Made by a program: the position numbers and the translations under genes | Shown here: in pieces, positions 21,353-31,307 of the stretch | Numbering within the stretch: position 1 is the first letter of the stretch | Layout of the letters: each line of letters starts with the position of its first letter | Notes under the pieces: model-generated | What the model was told of the DNA's origin: nothing | What the model saw: the letters and a program-made list of their open reading frames with translations, nothing else | Database searches by the model: none | DNA from: Ectocarpus siliculosus | Lineage: Eukaryota; Sar; Phaeophyceae; Ectocarpales; Ectocarpaceae | DNA: 31,307 nt | Direction of reading: 5' to 3' | NCBI GenBank assembly: GCA_000310025.1 | Contig: FN648617.1 | Location: forward strand, 3,117 to 34,423

Positions 21353-23997
21353 ACAACATGTTTCCAGAGTCCACGATCTGGGAGCCTGTGACCGAGTGTC
21401 ATGGGGGAGTCTACGCTGCTCTCCGGATAAAGGACAGACACAAAGAAACTGTATGTGTTTCGCTGTGGCTGCTATATATTACTTTGGATGCGCGTGCGTT
21501 TGGCATTGTTTTCATCGCCTTCCCTGCATTTGCTACCGACACTCTCGTTTCCAGTATTTCCACCACTAGTGTGAGTGTTCGTCCCATCAAATTCTGGCGC
21601 CGGTTTACAGACCTCTCGCCGTATAGCCGGGGTCACAAAACAAGACAACAAGAGGAATCTGCCATCAACCATCGTTGCCCAGGCAACAAGTTAGTTCTCA
21701 CACAGGAGTTTTGTCCATTTTTTTTTTTTTGTTTTATTGCCCCACCTTTCCCCCTGCGGTGCCTGCCTTAGTTTTTATCGCGAGAAGCGCTCAGCCATCC
21801 CTTTCCCTCGTCGACCGTGAAGCCGAACGTAAGAAGTACCAACACTTCTTGATTGGAGTTGCGGTTGAAAAAAAAATGCGGTCGTTACAGCGGACTGGAA
21901 CAACCCACGCCATCCCTCCTCCATTCTCCTAAGCCACAGAGGAGTTCTTCACCCTGCATATACTTGTAACCTGTATGCATGTATACATGCTGCATAGTCT
22001 ACTGGATACGCTAATTTGGTGTAGAAGAAGGTGAAAGGACAGGCTGCACATCTCTATCAATATCAGGTACGTTGGTCTTGTGGGTACAATGACGTCTATG
22101 CACGAGTCTACCCGTTGTTACTACTGCTGTAAATCACCTTCCAGAGCAGCTGCAAGCGCAAAGCGTTGAATATACCAATAGGAATCGGAGCGAATCCGAT
22201 GCACTCAGTCTCTTAGACACCGACTTCCAAAGGGCACCAGCACCTCCTCCTGATACTTTATAGAATACCACATGATGATACTGCTGGAGTAGGCCAGTCA
22301 AGTCGACAACATTGAGTTATCGGGGGGGGGACGGAGGAGATGTACAGAGATGACTGCTTAGCACTGGGAGGGTCATTCATGAGAAGATCATCCCGGCGGT
22401 AGAAGGGCTGACCCCCTCGCCCACACGTGTCCCCCATACTCGACACCTGTCGTTCCGTTGAAACCAACACACGTTGGCTGTACACAAAGCACACACTCGA
22501 TGTCGCCCCAAATGCAGCCAAGGTGTACGCCGCTGTTGGTTGTGTTTCTTATTCGCGTTATTCTCTGTGTGCACACCGCCAATTCCCCCAACACACCTGA
22601 CTTTTTGGGGGAGTCCTTTGCCATACTACGACGTGCTTGACGATCAACCTTCCCCGCGGGCACGAATATGACCAGTTGTCCCTCTTGCTTGTTGTCTCAG
22701 GCACGGAGAGACGGAAGCATAGACCACCATAGAGACACCGCACCACTCGCCCTGGAGAAAGACGGAGATGCGGGGGGGGGTACTGTGGAAGAATATCTTG
22801 GGGGGGGAGGGTTTCAGGGGCTCTGCTACGATGTTTGCTCGTGGTTTCTCCCTCTACCTCGCGATGCTGCTCTGCGCTTTGCCTCTGCTGCTTGTCTCTG
22901 GGCTCACATCTCTTTAATCCACACCCAACATGGACGGTGGAACCACATAGCAGGGACGAGAAGCAGCACCGAGGGCGACCCATCATGCCGAGCAGGCCTC
23001 ATGAGGCAGCGGAAGGGTAAGATTCTTCACCCTATAACAACCTGCGAAAACCCTCACAACTCGCACAGCAGTGGTTTACCCCCCGTCTTGTTTTTCGGTA
23101 GGACTGCTGCCAACGGAGAGGAAGTTGTCTTCGAAAGAAATTCCGTTGCCTGCTTGCTACTGCTGCTTTGGGTGGGTATACATGAGACATGGTCGCTTTT
23201 GGCTGACTGCTGACGGGTACCATGTCTTGTGATGGGCAGAGTTATCACATCGCATCCAAACATGTGGAGGACAAAACGCGGCTTGTTGTCGTAGTTGTTG
23301 ATGCCATAAAACGTGTCACTCCTCTCAATGGAAAAATATGCCAATTTCCTCTCCGGTGCCTCGCGCTGCTGTGTCGCTGGGATTGATCCATAGGAAACGT
23401 CGTGGTCCCTGCACTACAGCTGTCCCGATCCTGCGTACGTCTCTCGGCTTTTTTTATCTGGGTGCAGGGTCAATTGCATGTTCAACTCTCTCGTCGTCAA
23501 CTTGAAATTGGGAGGAAGGGCGGCGGCATGCACTCCTCGGCACCCCTTCGTCTCGCCAACAAAAAACTAAATCTCACTGCTCTTTGCTGCTTTGCGGATG
23601 TCGAACAAACTTCCGTCACATGCATATGCACATGGTTACTCAAGAGAGTCACGGGCTTGGAGATGCGCGCGCGCGCGCGTGTGCTTGTGTGTGTTGCGTT
23701 CTGCAGCAGCCGCAAGTAGTGGCCACCGCCCCTCTCCTGGTCATTGAAGACCCTACAGTACCTCCCAACCGAACTTGACCGGCCAGGCTATCGCGTTCTA
23801 CGTACACTAAACTTGCCAACAGGAAACGTAGCTGTTTGTCGGCAGCGACGACGATGTGGAGGATGCGCCGCAGCCCCGTGAAGAGCACGTTTCCTAGTAT
23901 TTGTAAGATCAGATCCAGTAGCAGCAGGGGGCAGGGTCTTCCTTTCGGGAAGGGCGGCGGCAGGCGGCGGGTGCCGAGCGTTGGAACAATCAGGGGC
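21353..23997. other. Intergenic, no supported gene
   Basis: Short overlapping frames on both strands, T- and G-homopolymers, and a GCGC/GTGT dinucleotide patch at about 23666-23697. The minus frame 23054-23344 has protein-like composition but starts at TTG. The right end should hold the promoter and 5' UTR of the secreted-protein gene; I see no unmistakable promoter element. Confidence 0.45.
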
Positions 23998-26210
23998 ATG
24001 GCGCGGGCGGCGGGAGCAAAGGGAGGGCTGGTCTGGCTGCTGCTGCGGCTGCTGCTGGTCGGCCGCAGCGTGTTGGGTGAGAGGCAGCAGCAGCAGCAGC
24101 ATAAAACCTTCTCTCAAGAAGACTGCTGCATGTAACTTAGAAATACAAACGCGAGATACACGCCCGCTCTGATTCGCCGCCGGGTGGAAATCTCAGTGCT
24201 AGCGTGCGCCCTTACATAGCGGAGCGGGGCCGTACCAAAAAAAGTGCCCGACCCTGGACTAATTTATAATTTCTGCTCTTGACGGCGGACAGAGAGTTGT
24301 TGGGGGGAGAAGTTTGGGTACCGCTGTACTCCTCGAGTAACGTACAAGACGTATATTGTAGCTCGTTTTTTTTTTTTCGAATGGTTGACAGGTCGGGTCC
24401 GCCGACCCGCGCAGCTTATTTTGTTGTCTCCGTGAATGTAGAGAACGGAACGGTTTCTTATTGTTAAGACAACAACAACAACACCATGAATTCAGCACCG
24501 GTGGGGAGGGCATGGATGAGCTGGTATTGATGCCCCCACGCATCGGCAAGAATATCCTTTGCATTTGTAGGTTGTAAATGCACACGTTTTGGGAGCACAA
24601 AGTCGCCTATCGCCTACTATAGTGCGACTTGTGTCTCCAAGGCTCAACCTATACATGGAACTACTGCTGTAGTGCTGCTATATACTATACTCTGCACGGG
24701 AAGAGATTTTGGCGTGTCCCCGCCTTCTTGGTATCTTTCAGTGTCAGAAATAAAGTGTGCAAGTACCTGTACTTGTACGTTGTCGGGGTTTTTTGTTTTT
24801 TTGTTCCTCGGCAGTGACGGCGATCCCAATCGCAGCTTCAAGCGAGACGCTACCACCGGTGACCCCCGCCGTTGCCAGCGGCGGTGCCGTCTCCGTCGGC
24901 TCTTCCCCGCCACGAAACCCGAACTCTTCGAGCATTCGAGGAGGAGCACAAGGGCCGAGGCAATCGGGAATTCTTCGAGATGCGTTAGCCCGCGGAGAAC
25001 GGCGCGGAGAACTGCGCGAGAGAGGAGCGGACCACGGCTTGCTTCCCGCTCCCGCGCCACCACCACTCTCCGAGAGAGGAGGCGGGGGCGGCGGTAGAGA
25101 CGTGAGTTTGGGCGGGACTCGAGGACAGTATAGTACAGGTGTAGTAAGCGGCTCGGGAGCGATGGGCGGCATAGAGGAGCTAAAAGAGCGGCTGGAAGTT
25201 TTCGGGCTCCAAAGGAGAGCGACAGCGACCGCGGCTGCGGTAGGGTGGGTCGAGCTGGCATCGTACCTCGCGAAACAGCTCGGGAGCGACCCGGCGGCGA
25301 CAGCGTCGATCGTGGAGGGTGCGCGAGGAGAAGCAGCGGGGTGGGCAGACGGTGGGGTGATCGGTGATGATCAAGGGAGAGGGGAAGAGGGCCGAAAAGG
25401 GGAGCGACATCGGAGACATGCACAACTACGCGGCAATTCCCCTTCCGCTTCACCACCACCGCCGCCGCCGCCACCGCTACCACCACCACCACCACCACCA
25501 CGTCTGGTGCTCTCGCGCGGTGTATTCGGCACCAGCGTTAGAGCTGAGCCGGACACGAGGGCAACGATGGGAAATGTAAAGGAGGGGGTACACGGACGAG
25601 GAGGGGCAGGGGGGCTACTCAAAGAACAGCAGGAAGAGGAGGAGGAGGAGTGGGCAGGAGGATACGGTCAAGAAGGCCGTGCGGGCGACGGGACGGAGCA
25701 AATCGGAGTTGCTACGAGAGGAAACAGCGTTTTCGACGCCGGTGTGTCGACAGTGGGCACTCCGAGGCGGGGAGCGATACCGGCGGAGGAGGCTGTGACA
25801 GAAGGCAGTGGCCAACAGCAGCTGCAGCAGCAGCAGCAGCAATTGGGGGAGATGGCTCACGGAGAACACGTAGAGTTATCATCCTCCTACTGGGTGGGCG
25901 AGGGAAGCTACGCTTATCCGAGGGGTTCTGCTGGAATCCGCGCGATCGAAGGCAGGGCAGAGGAAACCCAGAGGGGAGCGTGGATACGCGCGAAGCACAA
26001 GCTGGAGGCGCAGGAGGAGCTGCAGCAGCAGCTGGGGCTTCCGAGACACGGCAGAGCACTTGCGGAGGAACCAAGGACGTTTCCCGGCGGGCTGGAGCTC
26101 AGTTGCACGGTAACCGTGCCCGGCTCGGGCGTGGAAGGCGGCGGGTCGGTGTTCGACGGACCGCTCGAGGCGAGTTTGTCTGCGGTTGGTTGCCTGTGTG
26201 CTGTTGCCGG

Positions 26211-26258
<48 letters not shown>

Positions 26259-29200
26259 CGTGTGCTGTGTGGATCTCGGAGTCGTTGCTGTGCCGGCTTG
26301 TGTGTTATGCTCGCTTGAGCTCTATTTAGCGTGCGGGTTTTACGCAACTTTCCCCGCAAGCAAGAAGCCAGCTTTGATGTCCGTTGGTGGTATGTATGGC
26401 GAGCCTAGAAGTTTTCGTACCTAGCGAATGCGAAATATTGAAATATTCCGCTGCTGTGGTGGTGTGTAGGATGGGCTTCCAAGCGCTTGCGTACAGCGAG
26501 TATTGCGTTTGATGATGTGGACAGACACGTGAATGTCGATGTAGATAGACCTGCTAAGGTTCGGGAAGGCATCGTGTCAGCACATGCTTTACGTGCGCGT
26601 CGGTTTGCATCTCGTAAGGGTCGATCCACTCCGTTTCTCTCTTCTGGTTGGTGAAAACTTTTTGTCCTAGCCGGTGAGTTATATTTCCATCGCTCACCAT
26701 CACGTCCACGTTACTGCTGTCGTGTCACGTTGGTCGTTGGTGTGTTTGCAGGGTGATGTGCTGGTGCTTGGGGACGTAGCAAGCGTGTCCTGGTCCCTCG
26801 ACCTGTTCGAGACGGGGACCGCAGCAGCCGGCGACCCTTCCGGACCGTACTCAGCCTCGAGCTTGATAACTGACCTGGATGTCGGACAGGTAAATGAAAA
26901 GGCAAAGGGCTGCATTATTTTTGCCCGGATTTTTTTTCCCTCTGTTCTCGTGTGAATTTATTATGGCGGCCTGTGGTTCTCCACGATTCATTGCGCTCGT
27001 CGTCAAGGAAGTGGTGCTCCTTCTCCGTGAAAGGGGCGTGTTTTTGGTCGCGTAGAGCGCGTAGGACACAGCTGCCAGGGGGTGTCTTTGGATAGTCAAT
27101 TACCTCGCTTTGCCAAGCACAGATGCATCGTTATCGTTACCGGCGCGTGTTAGGTCGGTACGGAGTGAGGCAGCCGGGTGAGCCTTTCAACATGCAGAAA
27201 GGCGGGGCCGCTTAGAAAATGCACAGAATTTACCTCCCTCGTTTGTAACCAGCGAGATTGGTTGATTGAGACACCTTGTGCTACTGCTTTTGTTCTCCCT
27301 GGCAGCACTGCTGCTGCGGCTGCGGCTGCGGCTGGACGGAGACGCGTTTTCGTGGCAGCAGCCCTAGCAGCTCTTGTTCAATGATGCGTGGTCTTTTATT
27401 TGTGTTGCTGGTTTCTTGGCCGCTTTCCGCCGGTTTGTCTTACGAACGCTGCCGTATCGCTGTGTCCGCCAGGTGAATATCACCCTCTTCAACGCCGACG
27501 TCGAAGTGCAGACGTTCGTCAACACCGACAACACCGGAACTTACAGGTAATTTACACGCGCACCGGCAGATTGCAGACAGGACATGCTTCTCTCCACCAA
27601 AGAAAACAAGAACGAGCCTAGGCCTAGAATATGCGCGTTTGTGCGTGCAACATGCTTAGCAGCAAGTAGCAAGGTACTACAGCAGGTACACATTTCTAGT
27701 TCCATTTTTGGGGCAGGTGTGTAATGATCATGCCGCCTACGCGAGATAAGGGTTAGCTATCTCGGACCACTGGAAGGTGGGCGTTGATCCTTCATCCTCC
27801 TGTGTACACGGGCGATTTCTCCGGAGCAGCGGTAGTGGGTAGTGGGGACCGTGACGTGACGGTATGCACACGGGTCAGACCGACAACTCTCTGGGAAGAG
27901 GCGACGGATCTCTGTTTTAGCAACAGAGGGGGAAAGTAGAAGTGACAGGAAGAGGGGCGAGTGGGTTGAGCACAGCACAGCACAGCACAGCGCCAACGCG
28001 GAACCACTCTTACGGGGCGCGGGCACACGCTCTGAGCTGGTGGCCTGCTGACGTGACGAAAGACGGCTGACACGGCAGCTGACCGACCGAGTAGCTGCCG
28101 TGGGCATCTGACACGGCATGTGGTTGAAGTCCGTCAAGCACCGGGGTATCTGGGAACACACGCATACGGCAGTGACATACATGCGTACGCGCTCGCAGGA
28201 GTGTTGATCCGCAGAGCAGCGCGGAGGAACAGTTGGACAAGGTTTGCCGGGAACTGCGTAAGTAGCTTCATTAAGTAGCTTCATTTGGGGTTATCGTTGT
28301 GTGTCGTTGTGGTTTGCCGCTGCTGTGTGAGGTAACCGCGCTCCTCCTGTTCGGTGTAGCCTCCGTCCAGAGTATGTACCGTAGGCGACATGACATGACA
28401 CAAGACACCACACCCGCTGGAGCGATTTGCAAAGCCCGGCCTCTCCACGACGAAGAGGATGCCGAACAATCGGAAAGATCTCGACGAGGACAGCAGTTCC
28501 AGCGCCGCCATTTTCGACGCCGCCGCTCTTTCTACTATTCAAGCTTTGGGGGGGTGGTATACTATGTCATGTCACCTCCGGTGGCACTGACGCTGGGGTA
28601 GAAGGGGGCACTGGGTCGGCGGCGAGATAGGTTATTCAAGCGGCATGTGGAACAGCAAGAGCACGTCGTTGCAGAGACAAAGAGTTTTGGTAATTTTTTC
28701 GTCTACGATGCGATATTTGTCCCGCCGACAGCTCACTGCCATGGCGTTGGAAGATGCGCTTGCATTCCGCGCCCTGTCTCTGACGGGCAACCGGTTCACC
28801 ATATCGTGAGTTTTGTGCGTTCGCTTCAATTTGACGCTCGCGGGGCACCGTGTGCTTGGAAACTCCCTTCTCGTTGTTGCAGGTGGACGATTGCGGACGA
28901 CCTAGAACAATCCCGCTTCTACCGGCTGGCTGTTTGGGACACGGCGACGCGCATCTGTGGCATCAGCTACGAATTCGCGATTTCTGGGGAATTGGTACGT
29001 ATTCGCGATTTCGTACGTGGGCACATAGAACACACGTTGCGTGTCTGTTTTTTTTTTGTCAAGTTGATTTTTCTGAAACCGTCTTCGTACCTCCGTTGTT
29101 TGTTTTTGTTTGTTTGTTTGCTGCTTGTCTTGGCTTGTCTCGGCTGTCTGCGGTTAGTTATTCAACGCTTTCCCATCAGCGGTGCCCTTGGGTGGGCGTG

Positions 29201-31186
29201 ATGGATCACCCTTGGCGTGTGTTGAAGACTCGGTTGAGCGGCGCTAACGTACTTTATTCTTCCTTAATTCGCGATTTCGTCCGCGTGCCAGTCTTTCCGC
29301 CGTCACCGCGCACGTGCTACTGCATCGCCCACGAATGTATCCCCCTTGCTTTCTTTGTTGCTCCCATTTTTTGCACACTTCTTTTTTCGAACACACGGGC
29401 CTTACCACCTGCGTCGGCCTCGCTTGGCTTCTTTCACCCCTCAGTCCATCACCGTCACAGAGTTCGAGGGCTACAACGAGGGGACGGTTGACATCAGTCC
29501 CCTGCGTAGGGGCGACGCCGCCTCCTCGGAGGGTGGGGGGCAGATATACTCTTGCGGGGGCTCCGTGGGGGTTGGGTGGAACTTCACCGGACTGCTGGAA
29601 GAGGTCAACGTTCGGGTAAGTCGCCGTGTATTTTTTCATTCGTTTTTCTATTGCTTGATTTGTTGTTGTGTCGGGAAGGACAGGCAGGACATGGGATTCG
29701 TTTGTTTGTTGTTTTTTTCAGCCCGTTGGTCTTCGGCGTCGAAACAAATGCCTCCAACAATGAATCAACTTTTGGAGCGTTTCTGAAGTGCCTGGCTGGC
29801 GCACGCGCAGCAGAAACAACCCAGGAATGAGAGCAGACAAAGATCCTTTCACAGCAGCACCATCGCCACCTCTCCCGTTTTCTCGCATCCCTTCCCCCCC
29901 CGCCCCCCGGTCCGGCAGGTTTGCCAAGAGCCCGCTTCTTCCGGCACCTTGGCTGGCTTAGAGGATGAGGACTTGCTAAACACCGGCTCCCCGGTCACCG
30001 AGGATGGAGAGGTGAGGAAGCCGATCCACCCACCTATCCATCGAATCCATCAACCCATGGGATTGCCGCAAGGGCTGCCAGGACGGCACGCGGCGTGTCT
30101 TGGCAATCAGTTTGGGCGAACGTCGCCGTCGTGTGTGTACGAGCTGCCAACCAGCCAGTAATAGTAATAGTACACCAAGCGGTTGTTCTGGCAACATGCC
30201 GATCGATGGATTCATCATCGCGAGGGCCGTTGGGATGTGGCGCCTGTCTTGGCAGTCAATTTGGTCGTCGTCGTCGTCGTCGTGTATGGGATCTGGCAAC
30301 CACACAGTAAACAAACAGTCTAGGGGATCGATCTGGAAAACATGGATAGGAGACGGAAGGGAGGGCAGGCCGCTTTGTTTAGCTCCCGTATCGATACGTT
30401 TCGTGACGCCGCTGTCGTACGTATCTGATATGTCTGCGCGCGAAAGCCGCTCGCCGTTCTCGTCCATCCGTCGATTTGGTGCGCTCTTGCCGCCCATGCG
30501 ACACGTAGAGCAGCAGAAGTGCATGCAGCACGTGTTTTCGGACACTCAATCAGGCGGTCATATGCATACATCGCCCCGAAACGTCAACATCAACACTCGT
30601 CTTTACCCAAGCGTCGGTTGGGGGTCACTTTCGACGGTCTATACTTTTTTTTGTCGCTCGGTGTTTCGTGGCCGAATTTGTTTTTGTTTTTTTTCAACGA
30701 AGACCCCTCTTTCTCCTTAACTTGACTTAATTCATGATATTTTTCTATTGCAATTTACTCCTGGCTTCATATGAAGATTTTTCTCACAGCAGATAAATCA
30801 ATCTCTTGCTCTTTTTTTTTTTCTTGTAATTTTTCTCATTTTTCGGGTCCTTTTTTGTTTTGTTCTTTCTGGTGTCGTTCGACCGTGTCTTCCTTCCGCT
30901 GCTGCTGTAGTTTTTCATCTGCCTGGACCCCGTTAGCGGCGACGTCCTCGCGAACTCCTCCTTCCTCAACGCCTCGCTCACCGCCACGGCCGCGACCACC
31001 TCCGACGGCACCTGCGGCGTCTGGGGCGAGGGCTTCTACGCCAAGGTGACCTGGGTGGACAGCGGCGACGCAGACGTGTTCGGCTTGTCCAACGACCCGG
31101 ACGCGGGGGGAGTCTCCGTCCCCGTGCTTGGAGGCGTGTTTCTCAAGCCCAACGACTCGACCCCCATGTCGATCGCAGAATCTCAG
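23998..31186 (+). CDS. Secreted protein with a large low-complexity region and two Kre9/KNH-like domains; continues off the right edge
   Basis: Exons: 23998-24076, 24815-26184, 26752-26889, 27473-27546, 28883-28994, 29445-29615, 29919-30011, 30911-31186 (771 residues so far; phases 1,0,0,2,0,0,0,0 all join). Exon 1 codes for a signal peptide: MARAAGAKGG, then a Leu-rich core. Exon 2 (456 codons) is low-complexity with Pro, Glu, Gln and Gly runs and one helical patch (IEELKERLEVFG). From residue ~480 the pattern W-S-L ... VNITLF ... NTGTYRWTI ... FYRLAVWD matches the Kre9/KNH (Ser-Thr-rich GPI-anchored) domain, and a second unit starts near 605 (YSCGGSVGVGWNFTG ... VNVRVC ... FYAKVTWVD). Several N-glycosylation sequons (NIT, NFT, NSS, NAS, NDS) fit secretion. 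The exon 2 donor (GCG|GTTGGT) is the weakest link; without it the frame runs to a stop at 26424. In-frame ATGs at 23854 and 23863 could lengthen the N-terminus. The next exon may start after TTTTTTAG at 31258. Confidence 0.62.
25450..25500. repeat. CCA/CCG triplet repeat coding for poly-Pro
   Basis: An imperfect run of CCA, CCG and CTA triplets inside exon 2 of the secreted-protein gene gives a proline tract with one leucine break. Confidence 0.9.
25812..25844. repeat. CAG repeat coding for poly-Gln
   Basis: CAACAGCAGCTGCAGCAGCA and following bases give a short Gln tract with one Leu in exon 2 of the secreted-protein gene. Confidence 0.85.
26213..26257. repeat. Pure (CTG)15 microsatellite
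   Basis: Fifteen uninterrupted CTG/GCT units begin 28 bp after the proposed exon 2 donor (26185), so they are intronic in my model. If the donor is not used they read as poly-Ala. On either strand the frames give poly-Leu, poly-Cys or poly-Gln artefacts. Confidence 0.95.
27967..27993. repeat. CACAG pentanucleotide repeat
   Basis: Four to five CACAG/AGCAC units within the 1336-bp intron (27547-28882) of the secreted-protein gene. Confidence 0.8.
30096..30315. repeat. Diverged direct duplication in an intron
   Basis: TGTCTTGGCAATCAGTTTGG at 30096 and TGTCTTGGCAGTCAATTTGG at 30245 begin two related segments of ~70-75 bp, offset 149 bp, both running through a GTCGTC-rich part to CCAACCA...CAGTAA. 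The second copy carries a (GTC) expansion at about 30263-30283. Both lie in the intron 30012-30910. Confidence 0.75.
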
Positions 31187-31307
31187 GTGCAAGCACCTTT
31201 AGTTTTTTTTTTTTTCTCTAGTGTGCGTGTCGGGAACACTGCAACTTTTATTTTTTAGCTCGTATGTATGACGAGCAGAGAGGGGCAGGCTGAGGAGAGT
31301 TTTGTAT

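Noticed and set aside
23054-23344. 96-codon minus-strand frame with protein-like composition
   Set aside because: It starts at TTG and no convincing splice partner was found.
25102-25107. Strong-looking donor GTGAGT inside exon 2 of the secreted-protein gene
   Set aside because: It is in phase with exon 3, but the frame stays open for another 1.1 kb with coding character; kept only as a possible alternative splice.
24644-25501. 285-codon minus-strand frame starting with poly-Val
   Set aside because: It is antisense to the Pro-rich exon; the poly-Val comes from the CCA/CCG repeat.
25650-26318. 222-codon plus-strand frame ending in poly-Cys
   Set aside because: It is an out-of-frame reading of exon 2 and the (CTG)n tract.

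Overview
The window reads as nuclear genomic DNA of a brown alga (Phaeophyceae), most likely an Ectocarpus-type genome. The evidence is a protein made of eight EsV-1-7 Cys/His repeats (a family expanded in brown algae), genes split into many short exons by GT-AG (and some GC-AG) introns of about 80-1600 bp, GC-rich exons in mixed-composition introns, and abundant trinucleotide micro- and minisatellites. One 100-base N gap (20043-20142) shows it is a draft scaffold. Many open frames here start only at GTG or TTG, lie antisense to exons or run through repeats; exons were called from splice sites, intron phase and protein resemblance.

Layout. 1-870 is a degenerate ~58-bp minisatellite, followed by a GAC/AAC microsatellite (1080-1229). 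From 9969 down to 2066 on the minus strand lies an almost complete mitochondrial delta-1-pyrroline-5-carboxylate dehydrogenase gene (plant ALDH12 type): 14 exons whose phases all join, giving 513 residues, with a 5' targeting exon probably near 11.6 kb. Two of its introns use GC donors. At 12855-13240 is a long inverted repeat that could fold into a hairpin with ~140-bp arms. About 600 bp further on the plus strand is the EsV-1-7 gene (13835-15760). A small four-exon minus-strand gene of unknown function is predicted at 17503-18577. 18.6-24 kb is mostly non-coding, with the gap, homopolymer-rich sequence and a dispersed repeat. From 23998 to beyond the right edge on the plus strand is a secreted protein gene: a signal-peptide exon, a large low-complexity exon, then short exons that resemble two Kre9/KNH-type (Ser-Thr-rich GPI-anchored family) beta-sandwich domains.

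The genes do not form an operon or an obvious pathway: P5C dehydrogenase is proline catabolism, the EsV-1-7 protein is a likely nuclear or regulatory factor, and the KNH-like protein is probably cell-surface or wall associated. The most interesting items are the GC-AG introns, the unresolved N-terminus of P5CDH, the large hairpin upstream of the EsV-1-7 gene, the chimera-like KNH gene, and two short motifs (TACTGCTGT and AGAGTAGTCT) that recur more often than chance.
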